Part shown: one piece after another, positions 1 to 7,547 of the stretch | Position numbering within the stretch: the stretch's first letter is position 1 | Layout: each line of letters starts with the position of its first letter | Assembly: GCA_020637295.1 (NCBI GenBank) | Contig: JACJWF010000001.1 | Coordinates: 248,001-312,000 of the forward strand | Source: Acidimicrobiaceae bacterium | Lineage (GTDB): Bacteria; Actinomycetota; Acidimicrobiia; Acidimicrobiales; Ilumatobacteraceae | Length of the DNA: 64,000 nt | Direction of reading: 5' to 3' | Made by a program: the position numbers and the translations under genes | The notes under the pieces: model-generated | What the model was told of the DNA's origin: nothing | The model's database searches: none | Seen by the model: the letters and a program-made list of their open reading frames with translations, nothing else

Positions 1-2
1 CA

Positions 3-470
3 TCACTGGACGACGATCACCACCAGCACGGCTTCGGTGACATGGCTCTCCACCTCGTAGGTGCCTGGCGTGTCGGCGGTGAAGTTGAACGTGGCCATCA
101 CGCCGGCCGCCACTTCCTGCTCCAGGTCGATGCCGTGGATGTGGAACTCGTCGGCGGCGTCGGGGTTGGTGATGTTGAGCGTGACGTCTTCGCCGGCCTG
201 CACATACTCCACCCGGTCCTCGCCGCTGTCCACGCCCACCACCACGTCGATCTGCACCGGGCCGTCGGGTGCCGTGGGGGCCACGGTCTCGACGGGCGCC
301 AGGGTGCTGGGCGGCATCGTCGTGGTGGCGGCGACGGTGGTGGCGGCCGCTGCGGTGGTGGCCGTGGTGTCGGCGGTGCCGGACGACGAGTCGTCGTCGC
401 TGCATGCGGCGGCCGTGAGCGCCAGCGCGAGCGTGGCTGTGACGAAGACGGAGGTGCGGAAGCGGTGCAT
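3..470 (-). CDS. cupredoxin-like lipoprotein
   Basis: 155 aa exported lipoprotein. Residues 1-23 form a signal peptide ending in the lipobox LTAAAC, so the mature protein should be lipid-anchored at Cys23. A Ser/Thr/Ala-rich linker follows (about 25-70), then a beta-rich domain of about 85 residues resembling the cupredoxin-like fold (TFNFTADTPGTYEVESH near the end). The domain has His residues (FHIHGID, ESHVTE) but no clear blue-copper Cys ligand, so copper binding is uncertain. Its stop codon overlaps a minus-strand ATG at 3-1 (TGATG), so a translationally coupled gene probably continues left of the window. A TAGGAT box lies 9 bases before its ATG. Fold assignment is moderate; function unknown. 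Confidence 0.75.
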   Translation of the reverse strand: MHRFRTSVFVTATLALALTAAACSDDDSSSGTADTTATTAAAATTVAATTTMPPSTLAPVETVAPTAPDGPVQIDVVVGVDSGEDRVEYVQAGEDVTLNITNPDAADEFHIHGIDLEQEVAAGVMATFNFTADTPGTYEVESHVTEAVLVVIVVQ

Positions 471-479
471 CAGGTGGCA

Positions 480-485
480 ATCCTA
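480..485 (-). promoter_or_regulatory. putative -10 box of the lipoprotein gene
   Basis: TAGGAT on the minus strand, 9 bases upstream of the lipoprotein ATG. The NifU-like gene diverges from here; no equally clear box is visible on its side. Confidence 0.4.
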
Positions 486-535
486 TGGTTGGGGCTGGTT
501 CAATGGTCGCCCGGCCCGACCCGAAAGTTCCGCCC

Positions 536-781
536 ATGCGAACCCAAGTCGAAGAGACCATCGAGGTCATCCGTCCCGCGTTGCACGCCGACGGCGGCGA
601 CATCGTGCTGCGCGACGTGGACGAGGAGAAGGGCATCGTCTACGTCTCCCTGGTCGGGGCGTGTGGCACCTGCCCCACCAGCACCGTCACCCTGAAGGCG
701 GGGATCGAACGGATCATGAAGGATCGGATCGACGGCGTCACAGAGGTCGTCAATGTCTCGGAGAACGACGTCGAACTGTGA
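536..781 (+). CDS. NifU C-terminal domain Fe-S scaffold protein
   Basis: 81 aa protein consisting only of the NifU C-terminal (Nfu) domain. The motif GACGTCPTS at about residues 42-50 gives the CxxC pair that binds a bridging [4Fe-4S] cluster between two subunits; HADGGDI near residue 20 is also typical. Nfu proteins carry Fe-S clusters to target apoproteins in the cytoplasm. ATG 536 gives the normal family start (MRTQVEETIEVIRPAL); an upstream in-frame ATG at 485 would add 17 unsupported residues. The stop overlaps the start of the MeaB gene (GTGA), suggesting coupled translation. Confidence 0.9.
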   Translation: MRTQVEETIEVIRPALHADGGDIVLRDVDEEKGIVYVSLVGACGTCPTSTVTLKAGIERIMKDRIDGVTEVVNVSENDVEL

Positions 782-1740
782 GTGTGCGCAACCTGACCGT
801 GTCCCAACTGTTCGATGCGGCGCGAGGTGGCGACCGTGCCGCCCTTGCCCGGATGCTGTCGCTGGTGGAGCGCGGTGGTGGCGAGGCCCGCGAGATCGGC
901 CGAGTGGTGTACCCGGCATCGGGTGCCGGTTACACGGTGGGCCTCACCGGTGCCCCGGGCGCCGGCAAGAGCACGCTCACGTCGGCCACCATCGGGCACA
1001 TCCGCTCGCTGGGTGAGGAGGTCGCCGTGCTGGCGATCGACCCGTCGTCACCGTTCACCGGCGGTGCCATCCTCGGCGACCGGGTGCGCATGCAGGACCA
1101 TGCCACCGACCCGGGCGTGTTCATCCGCTCGATGGCCACCCGCGGCCACCTCGGCGGCCTCTCGCTGGCGACGCCCGAGGCCGTCCGCCTGCTGGATGCC
1201 GTGGGCCGCCGCTGGATCCTCGTGGAGACGGTGGGTGTCGGTCAGGTGGAGGTGGAGATCGCCGGCAAGGCGGACACCACCGTGGTGGTCGTCAACCCCG
1301 GCTGGGGCGACAGCGTGCAGGCCAACAAGGCCGGCCTGATGGAGATCGCCGACGTGTTCGTCATCAACAAGGCGGATCGCAAGGGCGTGGAGGAAACCCG
1401 CCGCGACCTGGAGCAGATGCTGGAGCTCAGCGACCTGGCGCCGGATGCGTGGCGCCCGCCGATCGTGCCGGTCATCGCCATCGAGGGCAAGGGGGTGGAC
1501 GAACTGTGGTCCACCGTCCAGCGCCATCGGGCGTTCATCGAGGCCAGCGGCGAGTTGCAGCGCCGCCGGGAGTTCCGCCTGCGGGAGGAGTTGCGCGAGA
1601 TCGTCGCCCGCCGCCTGGAGTTGCGGGCCCGCGAGATCCTCAGCGGCGAGCGTTGGGCAGAGTTGCAGACCGAGGTCACCCGCCGCACGGTGGACCCCTG
1701 GTCCGCCGCCGACGAGATGCTGGACACCGTCGGCGCCTAG
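778..1740 (+). CDS. meaB: MeaB/ArgK-type G3E P-loop GTPase
   Basis: 320 aa. Walker A GAPGAGKST lies near residues 59-67, followed by IDPSSPFTGGAILGDR and DHATDPGVFIRSMATRG, the switch regions typical of MeaB/ArgK, then ETVGVGQVEVE and the guanine-specificity motif NKAD. Known members are GTPase chaperones that load or protect the adenosylcobalamin cofactor of methylmalonyl-CoA mutase or related mutases. No mutase gene is adjacent here, so the client is not shown. I chose GTG 778, which overlaps the NifU stop as GTGA; GTG 784 is an alternative. The C-terminus (EMLDTVGA) is complete, with the usual family length. Confidence 0.9.
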   Translation: MSVRNLTVSQLFDAARGGDRAALARMLSLVERGGGEAREIGRVVYPASGAGYTVGLTGAPGAGKSTLTSATIGHIRSLGEEVAVLAIDPSSPFTGGAILGDRVRMQDHATDPGVFIRSMATRGHLGGLSLATPEAVRLLDAVGRRWILVETVGVGQVEVEIAGKADTTVVVVNPGWGDSVQANKAGLMEIADVFVINKADRKGVEETRRDLEQMLELSDLAPDAWRPPIVPVIAIEGKGVDELWSTVQRHRAFIEASGELQRRREFRLREELREIVARRLELRAREILSGERWAELQTEVTRRTVDPWSAADEMLDTVGA

Positions 1741-1784
1741 TCGGAGGGTTTCCGGTACGCCTCCGAGCACGAAACCCTCCGACT
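1739..1784. terminator. 14-bp perfect inverted repeat after meaB
   Basis: Arms 1739-1752 and 1771-1784 are perfect reverse complements (core TCGGAGGGTTTC / GAAACCCTCCGA) with an 18-base loop. The stem begins inside the meaB stop codon and ends 3 bases before the putative -10 box of the next gene. There is no U tract, so it may be a factor-assisted terminator or an operator. Confidence 0.5.
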
Positions 1785-1787
1785 GGG

Positions 1788-1793
1788 TAAGGT
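1788..1793 (+). promoter_or_regulatory. TAAGGT -10 box, probable leaderless start
   Basis: TAAGGT lies exactly 7 bases before the ATG of the enoyl-CoA hydratase gene, so transcription would start at or next to the A of ATG. No Shine-Dalgarno sequence is present. Confidence 0.55.
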
Positions 1794-1800
1794 CCGGGGC

Positions 1801-2574
1801 ATGGGAGAGCTGGTGCTGGTGGACCGACGCGACGACGGGGTTGCGGTGGTGACGCTGAACAACCCGAAGGTCAACGCCCTGTCGCAGGAGGTGCTGGCCG
1901 AACTGGCGGAGGTCGCGGCGGACCTCACCGCGAACCCTCCGGGCGCGGTGGTCATCACCGGGGGCGAGCGGATCTTCGCCGCCGGGGCGGACATCAGCCA
2001 GTTCGGCGGGCCGGAGGAGGCTCGTGCCATCACGGCCGGCTTCCACCGGGCGCTCGACGCCGTGGCGGCCATCCCCCGTTTCGTCATCGCCGAGGTCAGT
2101 GGCTACGCGCTGGGTGGCGGGTGCGAGCTGGCACTCGCCTGCGACTACCGCATCGCCGGCGAGCGGGCCGTGTTCGGCCAGCCGGAGATCCTGCTGGGGA
2201 TCATCCCCGGCGGCGGCGGCACCCAGCGCCTGGCCCGCACGGTGGGTGCCAGCCGGGCCAAGGAGATGATGATCACCGGGCGGCAGGTGAAGGCCGACGA
2301 GGCGCTGCGCATCGGTCTGGCGGACGAGGTGGTGCCCAACGACGACCTGCACACGCGGGCGATGGCGCTGGCCGCCGAGGTGGCCAAGGGGGCGCTCCAG
2401 GCCCAGGCGCTGACCAAGCGTGCCGTCGACGAGGGGCTGGACGGCGACGTGGCCGGCGGGCTGGCCATCGAGAAGGCCCTCTTCGAGCAGGTCTTCCACA
2501 CGGAGGACAGCCGCATCGGCGTGCAGAGCTTCCTGGCCAACGGCCCGGGCAAGGCCGAGTTCACCGGCCGCTGA
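1801..2574 (+). CDS. enoyl-CoA hydratase/isomerase family protein
   Basis: 257 aa crotonase-fold protein. FAAGADISQF (about residues 59-68) forms the first part of the oxyanion hole; SGYALGGGCELALACDYRIA (about 100-119) forms the second; GQPEILLGIIPGGGGTQRL follows. Both catalytic-type acids are consistent with true hydratases: Glu in GGCELAL and Glu in GQPEILLG. Members hydrate trans-2-enoyl-CoA in beta-oxidation; the exact substrate is not readable. The gene follows MeaB but has its own promoter-like box. Length is normal for EchA proteins. Confidence 0.9.
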   Translation: MGELVLVDRRDDGVAVVTLNNPKVNALSQEVLAELAEVAADLTANPPGAVVITGGERIFAAGADISQFGGPEEARAITAGFHRALDAVAAIPRFVIAEVSGYALGGGCELALACDYRIAGERAVFGQPEILLGIIPGGGGTQRLARTVGASRAKEMMITGRQVKADEALRIGLADEVVPNDDLHTRAMALAAEVAKGALQAQALTKRAVDEGLDGDVAGGLAIEKALFEQVFHTEDSRIGVQSFLANGPGKAEFTGR

Positions 2575-2604
2575 ACCCGCAGCGCCGCCCGTGCTGCGCC
2601 GGGC

Positions 2605-5067
2605 TCAGTGAGCCCAGGCGATGATGCCCAGTTCCACCGGGCTGATGAGGTGGGGGTGCGACGGCATGGCCCGCACGGTGACGCCGTACGGGCCGGCTTC
2701 ACCCACCTGGTAGTCCGCCTCGAACACGCCGGGCGCGGTGCACACCAGCGGCACCTCCTGGGGCGAGCCGACGAACTCGCCCTCGCTGTCGATCGGCCCG
2801 TGCAGCGCCTGCACGGCGACGGCGCCACCGTCCAGGCCGTCGAGGTCCACGTGCGCGCGCACATGGCGGCGGTCGCCCTCGTGTGCTGCCTGCTGATCCA
2901 CCTCCACGTCCAGCACCTGCACGGCCGGCCAGGAGGTGCGCACCCAGGTCTTCCAGGCGGCCAGGTCCTTCGCTGCTGCGCCGCTGTCGGCAAGGGCTGT
3001 CCGGGAGCTTGCGGCGGCGGGCTCGTACAGCGCGGTGGTGTAGTCGCGCACCATGCGGGCGGCGGTGACGAACGGCCCGAGCGACCGCCAGTTGGCCTTC
3101 ATCTTCTCGGCCCAGCCCACCGGCACCCCGCGGCTGTCGCGGTCGTAGAACAGTGGGACGATCTCGCGCTCCAGCAGGCCGAACAGGCTGGTGGCTTCAC
3201 GCTGGTCGCGGCGGCCGAGGTCCGGGTCGTCGTCGGCGGAGTTGATGGCCCAGCCGTTGTCGCCGTCGAAGCATTCGTCCCACCAGCCGTCGAGGATGCT
3301 GCAGTTCAGCGCCCCGTTGAGCGCCGCCTTCATCCCGCTGGTGCCGCAAGCCTCCAGTGGGCGGCGGGGGTTGTTCAGCCACACGTCGCAGCCGCGGTAC
3401 ATCATCCGGGCGATGGCCATGTCGTAGTCCGGTACGAACACGAAGTGGTGGCCGACGTCCAGTTGGCGAGCGAACATCTCGATGCCGCGGATCATGTCTT
3501 TGCCGGGCTGGTCCTGGGGGTGGGCCTTGCCGGCGAACACGAACTGCACCGGCCGGTCGGCGGACAGCAGCAGCTTGCGCAGGCGGTCCGCCTGGTCCAG
3601 CAGGAGGGTGGCCCGCTTGTAGGTGGCGAACCTGCGGGCGAAGCCAATGGTGAGCACCTTGGGGTCCAGCACCAGTTCGCCCATGCGGGCACGCACGAAG
3701 GCCACCAGTTCGGCGCGCCCCCGGTTGCGGGCCGCCCAGATCTCGGCCGGGTCCAGTTGGTCCACGCCGCGCCACGACGCCTCGTCGGCGCCGTCCCACA
3801 CCGTACCGACGCTCTTGGCCAGCAGTGGGGCGATGTGGTCGCCGACCCAGGTGTGGGCGTGCACGCCGTTGGTGATCGCGCCGATGGGCACCTCGCGCTC
3901 GGGCACGTCGGGCCACAGCCCGGCGAACATCTTCCGGCTGACCTCGCCGTGCAGTTGGGCGACGCCATTGCTGCGGGCGCTCAGCCGCAGGCCCATCACG
4001 GCCATGTTGAAGAGCCCGTCCGGCTCGTCGTCGCGGTCGCCGAGGTCCATCAGGTCGTCCATCGTGATGCCACATGAGGCCGCGAAGGTCGCGAAGTACT
4101 TCTCCATCAGTTCGCGGGAGAAGCGGTCGATCCCGGCCGGCACCGGGGTGTGGGTGGTGAACACGCCACCCGCCCGCACGGCCTCCACCGCCTCGGCGAA
4201 GGTGTAGCCCTCGCCGACCAGCCCGTGGATGCGCTCGAAGGCCAGGAACCCGGCGTGGCCCTCGTTGGTGTGGAACACCTGGGGCTCCAGGCCCAGCGCC
4301 CGCAGGGCCTTCACCCCGCCCATGCCCAGTACGATCTCCTGGCGCAAGCGGTGCTCGCGGTCGCCCCCGTACAGCCGGTCGGTGACCGCGCAGGCGTCGG
4401 CGCTGTTGCCGTCCACCGACGTGTCCAACAGGTACAGGTGGGTGCGGCCGACCTGCAGTTCCCACACGTCCACCTTGGTGGGGTCGCCGGCGAGGTCCAC
4501 CGTGATCTGCACGTCGGTGTGGCGGGCGGCCAGGTGCGAGGGCTCCAGACGTGGGTAGCGCTCCTCCTGGTAGCCGTCGGCGTTCAGCCGCTGGCGGAAG
4601 TACCCCTCGGCGTACAGCAGGCCGACGCCCACCAGCGGCACCCCGAGGTCGCTGACGGCCTTCAGGTGGTCGCCGGCCAGCACGCCGAGGCCGCCGGAGT
4701 ACTGCGGCACGGTCTCGCTGATGCCGAATTCGGGGGAGAAGTAGGCGGTGAGACCGAGGGGTGAGCCGGCTCGCTCCTGGAACCACCGGGGGGCATCCAT
4801 GGCGTCGCGGAGGCGGGCTGCGGCGGCGGCGGTGGCGGTGATGACCTCCGGGTCGGCGGCGAGCTCTGCCCAGCGAGGAGCGGTGATGGCGGCCAGGAGG
4901 TGCAGCGGGTCTTCCTGGGTCTCCTTCCACAGCACCGGGTCCAGCCGGTGGAAGAGCGCCTTGGTCTCGCGGTCCCAGGTCCAGTGCAGGTTCGAGGCCA
5001 GCTCTGTAAGCGCTTGCAGAGAGGCCGGAACGGCGGGAACGACGTTGAACTGGCGGACGGCTCGCAT
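2605..5067 (-). CDS. glgP: alpha-glucan (glycogen) phosphorylase
   Basis: 820 aa. The N-terminus (MRAVRQFNVVP...LASNLHWTWD) matches the DUF3417 region of the actinobacterial/thermophilic phosphorylase subfamily, which differs from E. coli MalP. The PLP lysine lies in EACGTSGMKAALNG; FAGKAHPQDQPGK and FNEGHAGF-like segments (VFHTNEGHAGFL) are also diagnostic. The enzyme releases glucose-1-phosphate from storage glucan using phosphate. ATG 5067 is chosen over the GTG nine bases upstream because a TAGGGT box sits 7 bases before it. It faces the enoyl-CoA hydratase gene convergently, with 30 bases between stops. GlgB and a GT4 glucan synthase lie nearby. Confidence 0.93.
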   Translation of the reverse strand: MRAVRQFNVVPAVPASLQALTELASNLHWTWDRETKALFHRLDPVLWKETQEDPLHLLAAITAPRWAELAADPEVITATAAAAARLRDAMDAPRWFQERAGSPLGLTAYFSPEFGISETVPQYSGGLGVLAGDHLKAVSDLGVPLVGVGLLYAEGYFRQRLNADGYQEERYPRLEPSHLAARHTDVQITVDLAGDPTKVDVWELQVGRTHLYLLDTSVDGNSADACAVTDRLYGGDREHRLRQEIVLGMGGVKALRALGLEPQVFHTNEGHAGFLAFERIHGLVGEGYTFAEAVEAVRAGGVFTTHTPVPAGIDRFSRELMEKYFATFAASCGITMDDLMDLGDRDDEPDGLFNMAVMGLRLSARSNGVAQLHGEVSRKMFAGLWPDVPEREVPIGAITNGVHAHTWVGDHIAPLLAKSVGTVWDGADEASWRGVDQLDPAEIWAARNRGRAELVAFVRARMGELVLDPKVLTIGFARRFATYKRATLLLDQADRLRKLLLSADRPVQFVFAGKAHPQDQPGKDMIRGIEMFARQLDVGHHFVFVPDYDMAIARMMYRGCDVWLNNPRRPLEACGTSGMKAALNGALNCSILDGWWDECFDGDNGWAINSADDDPDLGRRDQREATSLFGLLEREIVPLFYDRDSRGVPVGWAEKMKANWRSLGPFVTAARMVRDYTTALYEPAAASSRTALADSGAAAKDLAAWKTWVRTSWPAVQVLDVEVDQQAAHEGDRRHVRAHVDLDGLDGGAVAVQALHGPIDSEGEFVGSPQEVPLVCTAPGVFEADYQVGEAGPYGVTVRAMPSHPHLISPVELGIIAWAH

Positions 5068-5074
5068 CGGATGC

Positions 5075-5080
5075 ACCCTA
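5075..5080 (-). promoter_or_regulatory. TAGGGT -10 box of glgP
   Basis: Minus-strand TAGGGT, 7 bases before ATG 5067. Leaderless start; it also decides the glgP start codon. Confidence 0.55.
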
Positions 5081-5163
5081 GCGCGGCACCCCCTGCGGCC
5101 ACATCGGGGCGAGTGTCACGTCACGGTGACGATGGCGTGCGCGCCCGCGGTGTGGCCCGCCAC

Positions 5164-5169
5164 TAGCGT
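5164..5169 (+). promoter_or_regulatory. TAGCGT -10 box, leaderless start
   Basis: TAGCGT is followed by 7 bases and GTG 5177. It diverges from the glgP promoter with less than 90 bases between the two boxes. Confidence 0.5.
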
Positions 5170-5176
5170 CTCGCCC

Positions 5177-6313
5177 GTGCATGCGATGGAGGGCCTCCGG
5201 CCGCGCCTTGCCCGGATGACCCGGCACTGGGTGGCCGTTCCGCTGTCGATCAGCGTCGCCAGCCGGCTGATGGCCCTGCTCCTGGCCTGGATGGCGGTGA
5301 AGCCGGGTGGCACGTTCGGCTACATGCTGCGCGCCTGGGACGGGGGCTGGTACACCGAGATCGGCACGCACGGGTACGGCCCACTGCCGGTGGTGGGCAA
5401 CACGTTCCACCCCCTGCAGCACCTGGTGTTCCTGCCCGTCACCCCGTACTCCGCCCGCATCCTCAGCGAGTTGACCCCGCTGGGGATCGTGGAGGCCGGT
5501 GCCGTCATCTCGATCGTCACCTCCTGCATCGCTGCGGTGCTGCTCTGGCGGGTGGTCGAACGTCGCTTCGGTCACGACGCGGCAACGATGGCGGTGACGT
5601 TGTTGATGTTCTCGCCCCACGCGTTCGTGCTGTCCATCTTCTACAGCGACGGGATCGCCCTGTGCGGCGTGGCCTGCGTGTTCTGGGGGCTGGACCGGCG
5701 CTGGTGGTGGCTGGTGGCGCTGGCTGCGTTCGTCAGCGGGCTCACCCGCCCCACCGGGTTCCTCCTCGCGCTGCCCATCCTGATCGTCGCCGTCCGCGCC
5801 TGGCGGGCCCGCGAGCCTCACGCCTGGCGTGGCCTGCTGGCGGTGGCTGCAGCGCCCGCGGCGGCCGCCACCTGGTGGTTGTACGTGGCCCACCGCACCG
5901 GCTCGTTCACCGGGTACCTGGACATGCAGAAGGCCGGGTGGAACGGTGGAGTGGACTTCGGGGCCACCACCATGAAGTCCATCTGGCGAGCCATCACGTG
6001 GTCCTCCACGGACCGGATGGAAGCTGCGTCGGCGGTGGTGCTGGTGGTGGTGGGTGTCCTCGGGCTGGTGTTCGCCCGTCGCGCCCGCGTGCCGGCGGAG
6101 TGGTGGTGGTACTCGCTGGCGATCGTGGTGATGATCGCCGTGAACGAGCGCCAGTCGTCCGGCCCCCGCTACCTGATGGCCGCGTTCGCTGTGTACGTCG
6201 GCTGGGCCCGGGTGATCCCCAAGGTGCTGCGCCCGGCCGCCGTCGGGCTTGCCGGCGCGGCGATGGCCGGGTTGGCGTTCCTCACCTGGACCACCGGCAA
6301 GTACGCGCCCTGA
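5177..6313 (+). CDS. polytopic membrane glycosyltransferase-like protein (PIG-V/GPI mannosyltransferase type)
   Basis: 378 aa with about 8-10 hydrophobic segments. After the first segment (VPLSISVASRLMALLLAWMA) comes the acidic loop RAWDGGWYTEIGTHGYG, a pattern typical of GT-C polyprenyl-phosphate-mannose-dependent transferases such as bacterial PIG-V homologues. NTFHPLQHLVFLPVTP and FYSDGIALCGVA continue that family pattern. Such enzymes transfer mannose on the outer face of the membrane. Acceptor unknown. GTG 5177 is supported by the promoter spacing; ATG 5186 is the alternative. It overlaps nothing and ends 7 bases before the convergent GT4 gene. Confidence 0.75.
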   Translation: MHAMEGLRPRLARMTRHWVAVPLSISVASRLMALLLAWMAVKPGGTFGYMLRAWDGGWYTEIGTHGYGPLPVVGNTFHPLQHLVFLPVTPYSARILSELTPLGIVEAGAVISIVTSCIAAVLLWRVVERRFGHDAATMAVTLLMFSPHAFVLSIFYSDGIALCGVACVFWGLDRRWWWLVALAAFVSGLTRPTGFLLALPILIVAVRAWRAREPHAWRGLLAVAAAPAAAATWWLYVAHRTGSFTGYLDMQKAGWNGGVDFGATTMKSIWRAITWSSTDRMEAASAVVLVVVGVLGLVFARRARVPAEWWWYSLAIVVMIAVNERQSSGPRYLMAAFAVYVGWARVIPKVLRPAAVGLAGAAMAGLAFLTWTTGKYAP

Positions 6314-6320
6314 TCCCGGC

Positions 6321-7484
6321 TCACCCCAGGGCGCCGCGGTACACGGCCACGGTGGCGTCGGCGATGGCGGTCCACGTGTAGGTGCGACGCAGCAGGTCGG
6401 CTGCGTCGGCCCTCAGCCGCGCCGCCAGCACAGGGTCGCCGACCACCGTCTGCACGGCGTCGGCCAGCGCATACGGGTTGCCCGGCTCGAACAGCAGGCC
6501 GGCGTCGGTGCCCTCGACGATCTCGGCCAGGCCGCCGGTGCGGGCGACGATGGTGGGCGCCCCGGCGGCCATGCCCTCCAGCGCGACGATCCCGAACGGC
6601 TCGTACAGCGACGGGATGACGACGCAGGTGGCGGCGTTGACGAGGCGGTGCAACTCGTCGTCGGGCACGAAGCCAGCCAGTTGGACGAGGTCGCCGACAC
6701 CTTCGATGTCGATCTGGGTCTGCAGTTCGGGCAGGTAGGTGCCCCGCCCGGCGATGACGCAGCGGATGCCCGGCACCCTGCTGCGGAGTTCGCCGATGGC
6801 CCTGGCGAGCACCTGGAAGCCCTTCTCGTACTGGATGCGCCCCCAGGCCACCACCAGCGGCCCGGCGTCCGGGTCGCTGCCGGCGGACGGGGCGGGTGCT
6901 CGGCCGGCCCAGCGCGACACGTCCACACCGTTGGGCACCAGGTGCACCTTCTCGGCCGGCAGTTCGAAGCCCGACACCACCTCGCGGACCATGAACTTCG
7001 AGCAGGCGATGACCTCGCGGGCCTGGTAGGTGAGCCACCACTCCACGGAGTTGATGGCGGCCGGCAGCCCGGGCGGCAGGTGGCCGCCGTGACGGCCGCG
7101 TTCGGTGGCGTGCACGGTGGCCACCAGCGGCACGCCGTAGAGCGCCTTGAGGGTGTCGCCGGCCCAGGCGGTGAGCCAGTCGTGGGCGTGCACCACGTCG
7201 GGTCGCCAGTCGCCGAGCTGGGCGGTGAGCTGCACGAGCTGGTGGTTGGCGCTGGCCATGCGGGCCACGAGGTCCTCGTCGGGCAGCCACGGCAGGGCGA
7301 TGTCGGCCCGGAGCACCCGCACGCCCTGCACCACCTCGTCGTCCTCGGCGCCGGGGTGGCGCAGGCTGAGCACCACCACCTCGTGCCCGGCGCCTGCCAT
7401 GGCCGTGGCCAGGCCTTCCACGTGGGCAGCGATGCCGCCCACGACGAGGGGCGGGTACTCCCACGACACCATCAGCACGCGCAC
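6321..7484 (-). CDS. GT4 glycosyltransferase, glycogen-synthase-like
   Basis: 387 aa GT-B fold protein. The N-terminus VRVLMVSWEYPPLVVGGIAAHV is the nucleotide-sugar binding start of GlgA/GT4 synthases; HAHDWLTAW, then the C-terminal WGRIQYEKGFQVL and PSLYEPFGIVALEGMAAG (E-x7-E) complete the donor site. Context (GlgP, GlgB) suggests an alpha-1,4-glucan synthase using ADP- or UDP-glucose; the mycobacterial Rv3032-like enzymes are a plausible comparison. GTG 7484 is chosen because the preceding codons of the open frame are not family-like and a TACCTT box lies 6 bases upstream. Diverges from glgB. Confidence 0.85.
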   Translation of the reverse strand: MRVLMVSWEYPPLVVGGIAAHVEGLATAMAGAGHEVVVLSLRHPGAEDDEVVQGVRVLRADIALPWLPDEDLVARMASANHQLVQLTAQLGDWRPDVVHAHDWLTAWAGDTLKALYGVPLVATVHATERGRHGGHLPPGLPAAINSVEWWLTYQAREVIACSKFMVREVVSGFELPAEKVHLVPNGVDVSRWAGRAPAPSAGSDPDAGPLVVAWGRIQYEKGFQVLARAIGELRSRVPGIRCVIAGRGTYLPELQTQIDIEGVGDLVQLAGFVPDDELHRLVNAATCVVIPSLYEPFGIVALEGMAAGAPTIVARTGGLAEIVEGTDAGLLFEPGNPYALADAVQTVVGDPVLAARLRADAADLLRRTYTWTAIADATVAVYRGALG

Positions 7485-7490
7485 GACCCG

Positions 7491-7496
7491 AAGGTA
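7491..7496 (-). promoter_or_regulatory. TACCTT -10 box of the GT4 gene
   Basis: Minus-strand TACCTT, 6 bases before GTG 7484. The divergent glgB -10 box is only 39 bases away, so the two promoters are likely coordinated. Confidence 0.5.
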
Positions 7497-7535
7497 GCAG
7501 TCCGCCGCAGGGGGCCTTCCGGTGGGCCGGTGGCC

Positions 7536-7541
7536 TACGCT
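7536..7541 (+). promoter_or_regulatory. TACGCT -10 box of glgB
   Basis: TACGCT, 6 bases before GTG 7548; leaderless architecture. Sets the glgB start. Confidence 0.5.
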
Positions 7542-7547
7542 CGGGTT

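Noticed and set aside
1048..2499. 483-codon open frame opposite meaB and the hydratase gene
   Set aside because: Spans two confident genes in antisense and has a shadow-type composition.
2608..4077. 489-codon open frame opposite glgP
   Set aside because: Antisense shadow of a high-GC gene: His/Gly/Val-rich, no start context, no family signature; glgP is certain.
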